Positions 27,355 through 35,884 of a stretch of 64,000 bases of DNA are shown here, one piece after another (position 1 is the stretch's first letter; every line of letters starts with the position of its first letter). The position numbers and the translations under genes were made by a program. The DNA comes from Acidobacteriota bacterium. GTDB lineage: Bacteria > Acidobacteriota > Vicinamibacteria > Vicinamibacterales > UBA2999. The notes beneath the pieces are model-generated. The model was not told where the DNA came from, made no database searches, and saw nothing but the letters and a program-made list of their open reading frames with translations. The stretch spans positions 86,980 through 150,979 of the forward strand of contig CANKJK010000009.1 of the NCBI GenBank assembly GCA_947482665.1, read 5' to 3'.

Positions 27355-28602
27355 TTACGACCCGATGCGGTACAGATGTGTGTCGGTGCGGATGAAGACC
27401 GCGCCGCCCGACACGGCCATCGACGCCAGCATCGCCCCATTGAGCACGTTGACGGCCAGGCGCCGGAACGCCGGACCGGCGGCGAGTACTGTCGTCTCAC
27501 CCTCCTCGCTCTGGAAATAGATGCGGCCGTCAGCACTGACCGGCGACGCCGAGAAGTTGCCGTTGAGCCGCTGCTGCCAGAGGAGTCGCCCGGTCCGGGC
27601 CTCCACGCACGACGCCACACCCGTATCCGAGACGATATAAAGCTCCTCGCCCACCAGGACCGGCGAAGGCGTCAGCGGCGCGCCTCGGGCCAGCGTCCAG
27701 GCCACGTGCGTCTTTGTGACGTCTCCGCTGCCGCCGAGACGTACCGCCATGACCGCGGGCTGTTGAAAGCCCGTCGTCAGAAACACGAGCCCGTGCCCGG
27801 CGACCGGGCGCGGCACATTGGAGAACCCCTCGCCGTAGGAGACCCGCCACAGTTCGTCGCCCGACGCCGGGTCGTACCCCGACGCACGGAACGCGCCGAC
27901 ACTGACCAGCACATCGCGGTCGTCGACGCGCACCACGATGGGCGTTGAGTAGGCCTGGGACCACGGCCGCCGCCGCGACGTCTTCCACCGCGTCTTGCCC
28001 GTGCGCACGTCGAGCGCCACCACGTAGGCCTCGTCGAATCCATCGCAGTTGACGATGAGCAGATCCCGGTACAGCACGGGCGAGCCGCCGTTGCCATGCT
28101 GGGTCTCGTGACTGAGCTTCGTCTTCCAGAGGATCGCGCCGTCGGTCGAGATTGCCGCCGTGCCTTCCGCGCCGAAGTGCACATAGACGCGGTCTCCATC
28201 CACAATCGGCGTGGGCGACGCGAGGCTGTTCTTCGGATTGAGGAGCTGCGCGGCCCTCAGCCGAAAGACCTCGGTGTCGACGAGCAACCGGCCTGACTCC
28301 ACCTCGAACCCCAGCAGCCGCAACGACGCCGCGCGGTCCCCGGTGGAGGTCGTCAACCACACCCGTCCGTTCGCAACGACGGGCGAGGACCACCCGAGGC
28401 CTGGCACGGCGACCTTCCATCGGACGCCCTGTTCTTCGCTCCACGTGAGCGGCAGCCCCTTGTCGTCGGACAGACCCTGCCCGCCCGGTCCCCGGAACTG
28501 CGGCCAGTCCGCGCTCGTGGCCGGCACGCTCACGACCGCGCAGGCCGCCAGCACGGCGATCAGCAGAGGCAGGCAACGGCGGGGATACGAGAGAGGCGGC
28601 AC
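27355..28602 (-). CDS. exported PQQ-binding-like beta-propeller protein
   Basis: About 415 residues: an N-terminal hydrophobic export segment ('LLIAVLAACAVVSVPATSA') and an eight-bladed quinoprotein-like propeller with blades such as 'DWPQFRGPGGQGL', 'ALDVRTGKTRWKTS' and 'CVEARTGRLLWQQRL'. This WD40-like/PQQ-like family mostly lacks bound PQQ; catalytic residues of alcohol dehydrogenases are not seen. The GTG at 28602 is chosen because the longer ATG frame would run into the divergent methyltransferase gene and place 25 non-hydrophobic residues before the signal. A later start is possible. A scaffold role or a BamB-like role is possible. Confidence 0.8.
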   Translation of the reverse strand: MPPLSYPRRCLPLLIAVLAACAVVSVPATSADWPQFRGPGGQGLSDDKGLPLTWSEEQGVRWKVAVPGLGWSSPVVANGRVWLTTSTGDRAASLRLLGFEVESGRLLVDTEVFRLRAAQLLNPKNSLASPTPIVDGDRVYVHFGAEGTAAISTDGAILWKTKLSHETQHGNGGSPVLYRDLLIVNCDGFDEAYVVALDVRTGKTRWKTSRRRPWSQAYSTPIVVRVDDRDVLVSVGAFRASGYDPASGDELWRVSYGEGFSNVPRPVAGHGLVFLTTGFQQPAVMAVRLGGSGDVTKTHVAWTLARGAPLTPSPVLVGEELYIVSDTGVASCVEARTGRLLWQQRLNGNFSASPVSADGRIYFQSEEGETTVLAAGPAFRRLAVNVLNGAMLASMAVSGGAVFIRTDTHLYRIGS

Positions 28603-28634
28603 GGTGAGGCGCGGATGATAGCATCCCGTCTCGC

Positions 28635-29462
28635 ATGGTCTGCTTCCGACTCCGCCGCGGGGCGCGTCTCGTGGCACGCGTGAGCGCGCTGCTCCTCACC
28701 ATCGCTCTGCCCGCAGGGGCCCAACAGACTGACGAGCCGCAGATCGGACAGGCCGGCAAGGACGTCATCTGGGTGCCGACTCCACCCGAACTCATCGAGA
28801 CGATGTTCACGCTGGCGGGCATTACCAGGCACGACTATGTGGTGGACCTCGGCTCCGGTGACGGCCGGGTGGTCATTGCCGCCGCGCGGCGGGGTGCCCG
28901 CTCACTGGGCGTGGAGTACGACCCGGTGCTCGTGCGCCGTTCGCGCGAGGCCGCGGCCCTCGCCGGTGTCGCGGGGCGCGCACGCTTTGTCCAGGGCGAC
29001 ATGTACAAGGCACGAGTCCCCCAGGCCACGGCGCTTGCACTGTTCCTGCTTCCCACCAATCTCGCGAAGCTCCGCGACCAGTTCCTCGCACTCAGGCCCG
29101 GCACGCGCATCGTCATCAACACCTTTGGGATTCCAGGCTGGCGTCACGACGCTGAAGCCTCGCTCGACGTGTGCGACCCGTGGTGCAGCGCGAAACTGTG
29201 GATCGTCCCCGCCCAGGTGGCCGGCGTCTGGCACACCAGCGAGGGCACGCTGACGCTCACGCAGCACTTCCAGGATCTCTCGGGCATCCTCGCTACGCCG
29301 CAGGGCTATCTCCCGCTCACCGAGGGGCATCTGGCCGGCACGCAGGTCTCGTTTGACATTGGCGCGCGTCACGTCGTGGCGAGCGTGGGCGGGGGCACGA
29401 TGACCGGCACCGCAGAGACCGCGGGACGGCCCACACCCTGGCACGCCCACCGGCGCCCGTGA
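28635..29462 (+). CDS. exported SAM-methyltransferase-like protein
   Basis: 275 residues. An Arg-rich n-region and hydrophobic segment (about residues 5-28, ending 'LPAGAQQ') form a clear signal peptide. A class I Rossmann methyltransferase domain follows, with motif I 'VVDLGSGDGRVVIAAA' at about 71-86 and the acidic loop 'GVEYDPVLVRRS'. A C-terminal beta-rich extension (about 190-270) is not part of the core fold. The domain looks intact, yet SAM is not known to be available in the periplasm, so the true cofactor or location is unclear. It is the first of three plus-strand genes. The 33-nt gap to the divergent propeller gene must hold both promoters. Confidence 0.8.
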   Translation: MVCFRLRRGARLVARVSALLLTIALPAGAQQTDEPQIGQAGKDVIWVPTPPELIETMFTLAGITRHDYVVDLGSGDGRVVIAAARRGARSLGVEYDPVLVRRSREAAALAGVAGRARFVQGDMYKARVPQATALALFLLPTNLAKLRDQFLALRPGTRIVINTFGIPGWRHDAEASLDVCDPWCSAKLWIVPAQVAGVWHTSEGTLTLTQHFQDLSGILATPQGYLPLTEGHLAGTQVSFDIGARHVVASVGGGTMTGTAETAGRPTPWHAHRRP

Positions 29463-29502
29463 GCCGACACGGAACCTCCCCTCACCCACCGACGGAGACA
29501 CC

Positions 29503-30360
29503 ATGACACCTCGACCACCCGTTGCGCTCTTCCGCCTGTCCCTCGTGAGCGCCGCCCTCGCCGCGGCACTGCTTGTCTCTGCCACGCACGGCGGTGGCGT
29601 GCGGGCTGCCGAACCGGCACGCCTCAACCAGGTGATCGAGCGGTTCCAGCAAGGGCTGCCCTCGTTCAACAACGAGCAGTGGCGCTACATTGCGATGGAG
29701 CACGCGCCGTGGGACACCAAGGAAGTGGTGCAGATCCTGAAGAGCCTCAAGCCCGAAGGCGCGACACGCCCGAAGCTCACGCCGATCATCCGCATGCCGC
29801 AGGAAGCCGACGACAACTTCAAGTGGGCCGTCAAGCAGGCGCTCGACGTCGGCGTGATGGGCGTCATCATGCCGCATGTCACGTCGAAGCAGGAGGCGCT
29901 GAACTTCGTGCGGTCCATGCGCTATCCCCCGCAGCGGGGCGCGCGCCATCCCGAACCCGTCGGCGTGCGGGGGTGGGGACCGACCGGTGCCGTGCCGTAC
30001 TGGGGCCTCGACAACCGGTCCTACACGCTGGAGAAGGCCGATGTGTGGCCGCTCAATCCGCAGGGGGAACTGCTCGCCATTCTGATGATCGAATCCCGCG
30101 AAGGCGTGAAGCACATCGACGAGATCCTCTCGGTGCCCGGCGTGAGCGGCGTGCTGGTCGGTCCGAGTGACCTGAGCATGGACCTCGGCGTCGGCCCCGA
30201 TCCCGCCCACCCGGAGGTGGAGGCGATGACGGCCACCGTCGCCAAGGCGTGTGTCGCGCGGAAGATGCTGTGCGGGACGTTTCAGTCCCCTGACGTGAAG
30301 AAGCGCCTCGACCAGGGCTTCCGGCTCTTCACGGGCGGCTCGGGCAACTATCAGGGATAG
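29503..30360 (+). CDS. exported HpcH/HpaI aldolase-family protein
   Basis: 285 residues with a signal peptide (about 1-36, 'GGGVRAAEP') followed by an HpcH/HpaI (class II pyruvate aldolase) TIM barrel. Active-site residues appear conserved: the catalytic His in 'AMEHAPWD' (about 64-71), the Arg in 'PIIRMPQ', and metal ligands Glu in 'MIESREGV' and Asp in 'LVGPSDLSMDLG'. Cytoplasmic relatives cleave 2-keto-3-deoxy acids to pyruvate and an aldehyde. Export of such an enzyme is unusual. It follows the exported methyltransferase-like gene after 40 nt and precedes an ArsC-like gene by 4 nt, so the three are probably one transcript. Confidence 0.85.
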   Translation: MTPRPPVALFRLSLVSAALAAALLVSATHGGGVRAAEPARLNQVIERFQQGLPSFNNEQWRYIAMEHAPWDTKEVVQILKSLKPEGATRPKLTPIIRMPQEADDNFKWAVKQALDVGVMGVIMPHVTSKQEALNFVRSMRYPPQRGARHPEPVGVRGWGPTGAVPYWGLDNRSYTLEKADVWPLNPQGELLAILMIESREGVKHIDEILSVPGVSGVLVGPSDLSMDLGVGPDPAHPEVEAMTATVAKACVARKMLCGTFQSPDVKKRLDQGFRLFTGGSGNYQG

Positions 30361-30364
30361 CCAC

Positions 30365-30724
30365 ATGCCTGCCGCGCCCATCACGATCTACCAGAAGCCG
30401 ACCTGCACGACGTGCCGGCAGGTGGCCGCCGCGCTGACGGACGCGGGCATCGCCTTTGAGTCGGTGAACTACTTCACCGACCCGATCCCGGAGGCCACAC
30501 TCCGCCGGTTGCTCACGAAGCTGGGCCTCACGCCGCGGCAATTACTCCGGACCAAGGAGGCCCGCTACAAGGAGTTGCGCCTCGATGAGCTCTCGGTCAC
30601 CGACGATGCGCTCATCGCCCGGATGGTGGAGTTCCCGGAGCTCATCCAGCGGCCGATCGTTGAACGCGGCGCCGACGCGATCCTCGCCAGGCCAGCGGAC
30701 CGCATCCGCGCCTTCCTCGCCTGA
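30365..30724 (+). CDS. ArsC/Spx-family thioredoxin-like protein
   Basis: 119-residue protein of the ArsC family. The N-terminal 'KPTCTTCRQV' (Cys14 and Cys17) gives the nucleophilic Cys in a CxxC arrangement, and the C-terminal 'ELIQRPIVERG' carries the conserved Arg residues. This matches arsenate-reductase-like/YffB proteins. No arsenic resistance genes are nearby, so true arsenate reduction is uncertain. It starts 4 nt after the aldolase stop codon. Confidence 0.85.
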   Translation: MPAAPITIYQKPTCTTCRQVAAALTDAGIAFESVNYFTDPIPEATLRRLLTKLGLTPRQLLRTKEARYKELRLDELSVTDDALIARMVEFPELIQRPIVERGADAILARPADRIRAFLA

Positions 30725-30739
30725 AGAGGGTCGGAGCGG

Positions 30740-31165
30740 TCAGCGCACCGGCCCGAACGCGATCGGGAGCTTCTTGAGCGCCGCAGCGTCCGTCGGCAGT
30801 TCGAACACACCGGCGGGAGCGCCGTTACGTTCGAGGATGTACGCGATCACATCAACGTACGCCTGACGGCCCAGCTTCCCCGGATGTGCCGCGGGCATCA
30901 GTTCCTGCGCGGGATCGATCAAGGTCCCGACCGGTTCGCCCCGCCACCGCTGCAGAAACGCCGCCCCCCGCAACGCGGGCCCGCCATCGGCTTTCCGGCC
31001 ATTCAGGTCCGGACTGTGACAGACGGAACACTCGGCCCGGTAGATGGCGCGCCCGCGCTTGACCTGTTCCGGCGTGTAGAGGCCACCATCCGCGGCCGCC
31101 GCGGCCACACCACCCAGTGCGAGCCACGCCGTCACGAGATAGGAATACCTGAGTTGCCTGGTCAT
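30740..31165 (-). CDS. exported mono-heme cytochrome c
   Basis: 141-residue cytochrome c with a signal peptide (residues 1-25), the heme motif CSVCH at 46-50, and 'AQELMPAAHPG' near residue 90 providing a possible axial Met. The ATG at 31165 is preceded by GGAGG; a longer frame exists but lacks a ribosome-binding site. It is paralogous to the cytochrome at 1135-1647, sharing 'GPALRGAAFLQRW'-type and 'RNGAPAG' segments. It converges on the ArsC-like gene and follows a secreted unknown gene on the same strand after a 124-nt gap. Confidence 0.88.
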   Translation of the reverse strand: MTRQLRYSYLVTAWLALGGVAAAAADGGLYTPEQVKRGRAIYRAECSVCHSPDLNGRKADGGPALRGAAFLQRWRGEPVGTLIDPAQELMPAAHPGKLGRQAYVDVIAYILERNGAPAGVFELPTDAAALKKLPIAFGPVR

Positions 31166-31289
31166 GTGGGCCTCCACAGAGAACACTGCAAGGCGCGCAC
31201 CGGGAGAAGGCTCCGGACTGGCGCAGTCGGTGTCAGCCCGGAATGGAGCACGCCTGGTTGCAACCGCGAGCTTTCGGACTCGAGGGGGA

Positions 31290-31922
31290 CTATTGCCCTG
31301 GCAGCATGATGTGCGCGCCGGTGGTGCCGCCATCCATCACCCACGCGCCGCCCTGCTTGTTGTTGTCCGGCAAGCCCAGGGACTGAGGCGTCGCACCAGG
31401 CACGGCGATGGTCGTATGAGTGCGGAGCGTCTTCGCGTCTGGGCCGTTGATGTTGATCCAGGGTGATCCGTACTCGGGCTTGATGCGCGTGCCGTTCTTC
31501 TCGGCCGCCGCCACCTTGGCCTGCTCCTCCTCGTTCGTCTTGCTCTCAGCCCTGAACCGGCGATTCTGCACCACGCGCGGGAGACTCCCGATACTCGTGC
31601 ACTGGGCGGCGACCGGATTGCGGCGATCCTCGCCCGACCGGTCGAAGCACACCAGCCGACCCGTGCCGGCCTTCAGCGTCTCGTAGGTGTAGTCCGCCTT
31701 CCAGCGAATCACCCCGAGTGACGGACGGAGGTTCGCCGGCGCGCCTGAGAGAATGCGCTCGACGTAGTCGTCGTTGGAGAGCCCGGCCAGCAGTCCACCG
31801 GCCGCAGGCGCGGGCGCGGCGGCATCATGGTTGTGGTCGTGCTGGGCCGCGGGTGCCGGCGTCTGGGCCGCAGCGGCGGCCGCGATCGACAGAGACAGTG
31901 ACAGGGTCAGTGCTGCGCGCAT
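31290..31922 (-). CDS. secreted protein of unknown function
   Basis: 210-residue exported protein. The signal peptide (residues 1-19, 'LSLSLSIAAAAAAQ') is followed by a His/Asp/Ala-rich linker ('AAQHDHNHDAAAPAPAAGG', about 24-42) that could bind metal, then a folded domain. That domain has 'DYVERILSGAPANLRPS', 'GRLVCFDRSGEDRRNPVA' and a C-terminal 'NNKQGGAWVMDGGTTGAHIM'. No family is recognised. The ATG at 31922 has AAGGAG upstream; the longer frame is not credible. Confidence 0.75.
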   Translation of the reverse strand: MRAALTLSLSLSIAAAAAAQTPAPAAQHDHNHDAAAPAPAAGGLLAGLSNDDYVERILSGAPANLRPSLGVIRWKADYTYETLKAGTGRLVCFDRSGEDRRNPVAAQCTSIGSLPRVVQNRRFRAESKTNEEEQAKVAAAEKNGTRIKPEYGSPWININGPDAKTLRTHTTIAVPGATPQSLGLPDNNKQGGAWVMDGGTTGAHIMLPGQ

Positions 31923-32276
31923 GGCGTGCTCCTTGAGGACGACACCGACAGGCGTGGTCCATGGGCGAGTGTAGCGCAGCCTCTGCCATTCCCAGCGCCG
32001 GTACCGCCGTCCCGCACACACTGGACGCTCGTCGTGCTCGCGGTGTCGCCGCCACTCCTCGTCGACCCGGCCCTCGCCCACGTGGGGACACTGACTCAGA
32101 TCAACGAGATGAGCGCGCAGATGCGTCCGCCGCACCTCCGATCACGCACGTACCTTGATGCCGCCGCGCCGATTCGCACCCCGGCATGACACGGCACGTC
32201 AGAGACTGTCCGCGCTGCGCCACTACCCTGCGCCACTGCCCTGCTTCACTGTCCTGAGCGATTGCGTCGGGCTCAG
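31923..32276. other. 354-bp intergenic region
   Basis: Between the start of the secreted unknown gene and the end of malQ. No convincing gene, structured RNA or terminator is seen. It must contain the promoter for the unknown gene. Near malQ it holds a short 13-bp tandem repeat (32217-32255). Confidence 0.5.
32217..32255. repeat. three imperfect 13-bp tandem repeats
   Basis: Units GCGCCACTACCCT, GCGCCACTGCCCT and GCTTCACTGTCCT follow each other without a gap, 22 nt downstream of the malQ stop on the minus strand. Confidence 0.6.
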
Positions 32277-33785
32277 CTATGCCGCGCCCGACGGACCCGG
32301 TCGACCATAGAGCCGTCCGAACTCCGCGAGCCGCTCGGCGTGCCACGGCTCGACCTGGCCCCACGTGAACCGCCACGTCCACCAGCCGTCCGCCTGCCCC
32401 GGCAGGTTCATGCGGGAGACTGCCGGCAGTTCCAGCACGTCCTGCAGCGGATAGATCGCGGTGTCCGCCACGCTGGCCGCGGCGGCCCGAATGAGCGACC
32501 ACGCAATCTCGTGCCCATCCGTCGCCAGATACCGGCGAGCGAAGCTGCGTTCGTGATCGCCGGCCTCGGACCACCAGCCGACGACCGTGTTGTTGTCGTG
32601 CGTACCGGTGTACACGACGCTCTCGGGCTCGTAGTGGTGCGGAAGGAAACGGTCCGACGCATCGCCTTGGAACGCGGACTGGAGAATGCGCATCCCCGGG
32701 TACCCGCAGGCGCGGCGCAATGCCTCGACGTCCGGAGTGATAACACCGAGGTCCTCGGCAATCACCGGCATTGGCCCGAGCGCGGCCTGGAGCGCGTGGA
32801 ACAGCGCGACTCCGGGACCAGGCACCCACGAGCCCCGCACCGCCGTGGGTTCGTCCGCCGGAATCTCCCAGTGGGCCGCGAACCCCCGGAAGTGATCGAT
32901 ACGCACCACGTCGACCAGCGCGAACGTGCGGCGGACCCGGGCCACCCACCAGGCGTATCCGTCGACAGCGTGCACGGGCCACCGATAGAGCGGGTTCCCC
33001 CACCGCTGCCCGGTGGCACTGAAGAAGTCCGGCGGCACACCGGCCACGACGCGCGGCCGGCCCGCCGCGTCGAGGTCGAAGAGGTGCGGATGCGCCCACA
33101 CATCCGCGCTATGGGCCGAGACGAAGATGGGTACGTCGCCGACGACCCGGATGCCTCGTCCGAGGGCATAGCGCCTGAGGGCCGCCCACTGTCGGTCGAA
33201 CACCCACTGACCGAACCGCCAGACGTGCAGGTCGTCCGCGTACCGGAGACGAGCCGCGGCAAGCGCCAACCGGTCACGTCCGGCGAGCGCGGCGGGCCAG
33301 TCGGGCCACTCCACGCCGGGATGGGCGTCGGCCAGGGCCATGAAGAGCGCGTAGTCCTCGAGCCAATCGGACTCTGTCAGACAAAACGCCTCGAAGTCCG
33401 CGCGCGCCGCGGCGTCCGCTCGCCGGTTGAAGCCTGCGGCCGCCAGACGCAGGCGCGAGAGCCGGAACGGCACGACGACGTCGAACACCGCATGTCCGTC
33501 GGTCACCCCGGCCGGTGGTGTCAGGTCGGCTGCGTCGAGCCAGCCCGCGCGAACCAGCGCGTCGAGATCGATCAGCAGCTCATTGCCGGCAAACGCCGAC
33601 CGGCTCGTGTAGGGCGAGTGTCCCGGTCCGACGCCGGTCAACGGCAGGATCTGCCAGAGCTGCTGGCCGGCAGCCGCCAGCCAATCGACGAAGTGATACG
33701 CCGCCGCGCCGCAGTCCCCGGACCCATGCGGCCCTGGCAGCGAGGTTGGGTGCAACAACACACCGCTGGCGCGCGGAAGCCTCAT
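32277..33785 (-). CDS. malQ: 4-alpha-glucanotransferase (amylomaltase)
   Basis: 502-residue GH77 amylomaltase, which transfers alpha-1,4-glucan segments between maltodextrins. N-terminal 'RASGVLLHPTSLPGPHGSGD' and the active-site segments 'VRIDHFRGFAAHWEIP' (nucleophile Asp), 'VIAEDLGVITPDVEALR' (acid/base Glu) and 'YTGTHDNNTVVGWW' (third Asp) are all present. Length is normal. The ATG overlaps the glgX stop by 4 nt. It is the last gene of the glgP-glgB-glgX-malQ operon and recycles short glucans from debranching. Confidence 0.95.
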   Translation of the reverse strand: MRLPRASGVLLHPTSLPGPHGSGDCGAAAYHFVDWLAAAGQQLWQILPLTGVGPGHSPYTSRSAFAGNELLIDLDALVRAGWLDAADLTPPAGVTDGHAVFDVVVPFRLSRLRLAAAGFNRRADAAARADFEAFCLTESDWLEDYALFMALADAHPGVEWPDWPAALAGRDRLALAAARLRYADDLHVWRFGQWVFDRQWAALRRYALGRGIRVVGDVPIFVSAHSADVWAHPHLFDLDAAGRPRVVAGVPPDFFSATGQRWGNPLYRWPVHAVDGYAWWVARVRRTFALVDVVRIDHFRGFAAHWEIPADEPTAVRGSWVPGPGVALFHALQAALGPMPVIAEDLGVITPDVEALRRACGYPGMRILQSAFQGDASDRFLPHHYEPESVVYTGTHDNNTVVGWWSEAGDHERSFARRYLATDGHEIAWSLIRAAAASVADTAIYPLQDVLELPAVSRMNLPGQADGWWTWRFTWGQVEPWHAERLAEFGRLYGRPGPSGAA

Positions 33786-35884
33786 GCCTTCACCTCTCCC
33801 GCGGTGACCCCGGCGGCATCGCGCAGCAGCACGACGCTCCGCGAGCGCAGCACGAACGCGCCTCCCGGCGGCGCCTCCCGGCGCATCCGGCCGTTCAACT
33901 CCGTCGTGTCGAGTTCGCCCGCCCAGTTGCCACTGCGCGGATCGGGCAGGTGGAACACAACGTCGAAGTCCCGTGCATTGAAGAGCATGAGCACCGGCGC
34001 CTCACTGCGGCCCGGCTGCCCGATCCACGCACCCAGCACGCGCGAGCCGCGGTTGTTCCACTCGTGCGGTTCGAGCGGCTGCCCCGTCCGCCGCAGCCAG
34101 CTCAGGTCATACCGGCCCATCACATCGGCGCGCCCGTGGTACCAGCGGAGGCCCGAGAACGGCAGGAGACGCTGACGCAGTCGCACCACGTGGGCCACAA
34201 AGTCCCGCAGCGCCCCGTCGGCGGCGGACCAGTCGAGCCAGCTCACCGCGGTGTCCTGACAGTACGCGTTGTTGTTGCCCAACTGGGTCCTCCCGATCTC
34301 ATCACCAGCCGCCAGCATCGGCGTGCCCTGCGCGAGGAGGGTCGTGGCCAGCAGTGCGCGCGTGAGCCGCGCCCGTACGGCACGCACCTCGGGGTCGGTG
34401 GTCGGACCTTCCACGCCGCCATTCCAGCTGAGGTTATGGGACTGCCCGTCGGCATTACCTTCGCCGTTCGCCTCGTTATGTCGCACGTCATAGCTGACGA
34501 GATCAGCGAGCGTAAAGCCGTCGTGCGAGACGACGTAGTTGACCGACTCCGCTGGACGCCGCCAGGCGGACTGATAGACCGCCGACGAGCCGGCCAGCCG
34601 CTGCGCGAACTGCCCGCGTGTCGCGTCCCCACCCAGCCAGAACGCGCGCACGGTATCGCGGAAGGTGTCGTTCCACTCCAGCCACCCGGCAGGAAACTGC
34701 CCGAGCTGGTAGCCGCCCGGGCCCAGATCCCACGGCTCCGCGATGAGGGTGACACCCGCCAGCACCGGGTCCTGCTGCACGGCCGAAAAGAACGCGCCGC
34801 GGGGGTCGAAGCCCGCGTCGCCCCGGCCCAGCACCGTGGCGAGGTCAAACCGGAACCCGTCCACGTGCATCTCCGCCGTCCAGTAGCGCAGGCTGTCGAG
34901 GACCCACTGCAGCACCCGCGGATGGCGCACGTCGACCGTGTTGCCGCACCCGGTGTCGTTCTCCAGGCGCGGCGGCTCCCCGGAGTGGCGATACCAGCTC
35001 GCGTGATCGAGGCCACGCTGGCTGATAGCTGGCCCCCCGAGGTCGGTTTCGGCAGTGTGGTTGTAGACGACGTCGAGCACCACGCTGATACCCGCCTCGT
35101 GGAGCGCGCGCACCATGGCGCGAAACTCCGCGCGGGCGGTGGCGCCATCGGGCGCCGTGGCGTAACGAGGCTCCGGGCAGAACGCGCCCACGGTGTTGTA
35201 GCCCCAGTAGTTGACGAGGCCAAGGTGCACCAACCGCTCCTCGTCGAGGAACTGATGGACCGGCAGCAGACTCACGGCCGTCACGCCGATGGCCGTCAGA
35301 TGGGCGATGGCGGCCGGATGCGCGAGTCCGAGATAGGTGCCGCGCAGAGCCTCCGGCACGCCGGGCATCTGCTTCGTGAAGCCCTTGACGTGCACTTCAT
35401 AGAGCACGGTCTCCTCGAGTGGCCGGCGCGGCAGTCTGTCGCCCACCCAGTCGACCACGTCGGCGACCACGCGCGCCTTGAGCGCATCCACGGCGTTGTC
35501 CCGGGTATCCATGCGCTGCGGATGATCGGGACGGGCGTCGCGGTGCGGGCCGGTCCAGTCAAAGCGGCCCACGATCTCGCGCGCCCACGGATCCAGCAGC
35601 ACTTTGTGCGGATTGAATCGGTGTCCCTGCTCCGGCAGCCACGGTCCATGCGCCCGAAGGCCGTAGACCATGCCGGGGCCCGCGCCGGGCACGAAGCCGT
35701 GGAAGACATCGCCGCTCCTCGCCGGCAGCACCACGCGGGCTGTCTCGACGGTGCCCGACTCGTCGAAGACCGACAGCTCAATCCGCTGCGCGTGTCCGGA
35801 GAAGACAGCGATGTTCACGCCGCCATCGCGGACCGTCGCGCCCATCGGCCAGGGCTGTCCCGCGTCGAGCGTCAGCCGCGCCAT
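33782..35884 (-). CDS. glgX: glycogen debranching enzyme
   Basis: 700-residue GH13_11 isoamylase-type enzyme, which hydrolyses alpha-1,6 branches in limit dextrins. An N-terminal CBM48 spans about residues 10-110. The catalytic barrel shows '[11 protein letters not shown]', '[13 protein letters not shown]' (nucleophile Asp), '[19 protein letters not shown]' (Glu) and '[17 protein letters not shown]' (Asp). The start overlaps the glgB end by 13 nt, suggesting coupled translation. Confidence 0.95.
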   Translation of the reverse strand: MARLTLDAGQPWPMGATVRDGGVNIAVFSGHAQRIELSVFDESGTVETARVVLPARSGDVFHGFVPGAGPGMVYGLRAHGPWLPEQGHRFNPHKVLLDPWAREIVGRFDWTGPHRDARPDHPQRMDTRDNAVDALKARVVADVVDWVGDRLPRRPLEETVLYEVHVKGFTKQMPGVPEALRGTYLGLAHPAAIAHLTAIGVTAVSLLPVHQFLDEERLVHLGLVNYWGYNTVGAFCPEPRYATAPDGATARAEFRAMVRALHEAGISVVLDVVYNHTAETDLGGPAISQRGLDHASWYRHSGEPPRLENDTGCGNTVDVRHPRVLQWVLDSLRYWTAEMHVDGFRFDLATVLGRGDAGFDPRGAFFSAVQQDPVLAGVTLIAEPWDLGPGGYQLGQFPAGWLEWNDTFRDTVRAFWLGGDATRGQFAQRLAGSSAVYQSAWRRPAESVNYVVSHDGFTLADLVSYDVRHNEANGEGNADGQSHNLSWNGGVEGPTTDPEVRAVRARLTRALLATTLLAQGTPMLAAGDEIGRTQLGNNNAYCQDTAVSWLDWSAADGALRDFVAHVVRLRQRLLPFSGLRWYHGRADVMGRYDLSWLRRTGQPLEPHEWNNRGSRVLGAWIGQPGRSEAPVLMLFNARDFDVVFHLPDPRSGNWAGELDTTELNGRMRREAPPGGAFVLRSRSVVLLRDAAGVTAGEVKA

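Noticed and set aside
30365..30724. An arsenic-resistance operon around the ArsC-like gene
   Set aside because: No arsR, arsB or acr3 near it; the neighbours are an aldolase and a cytochrome c.
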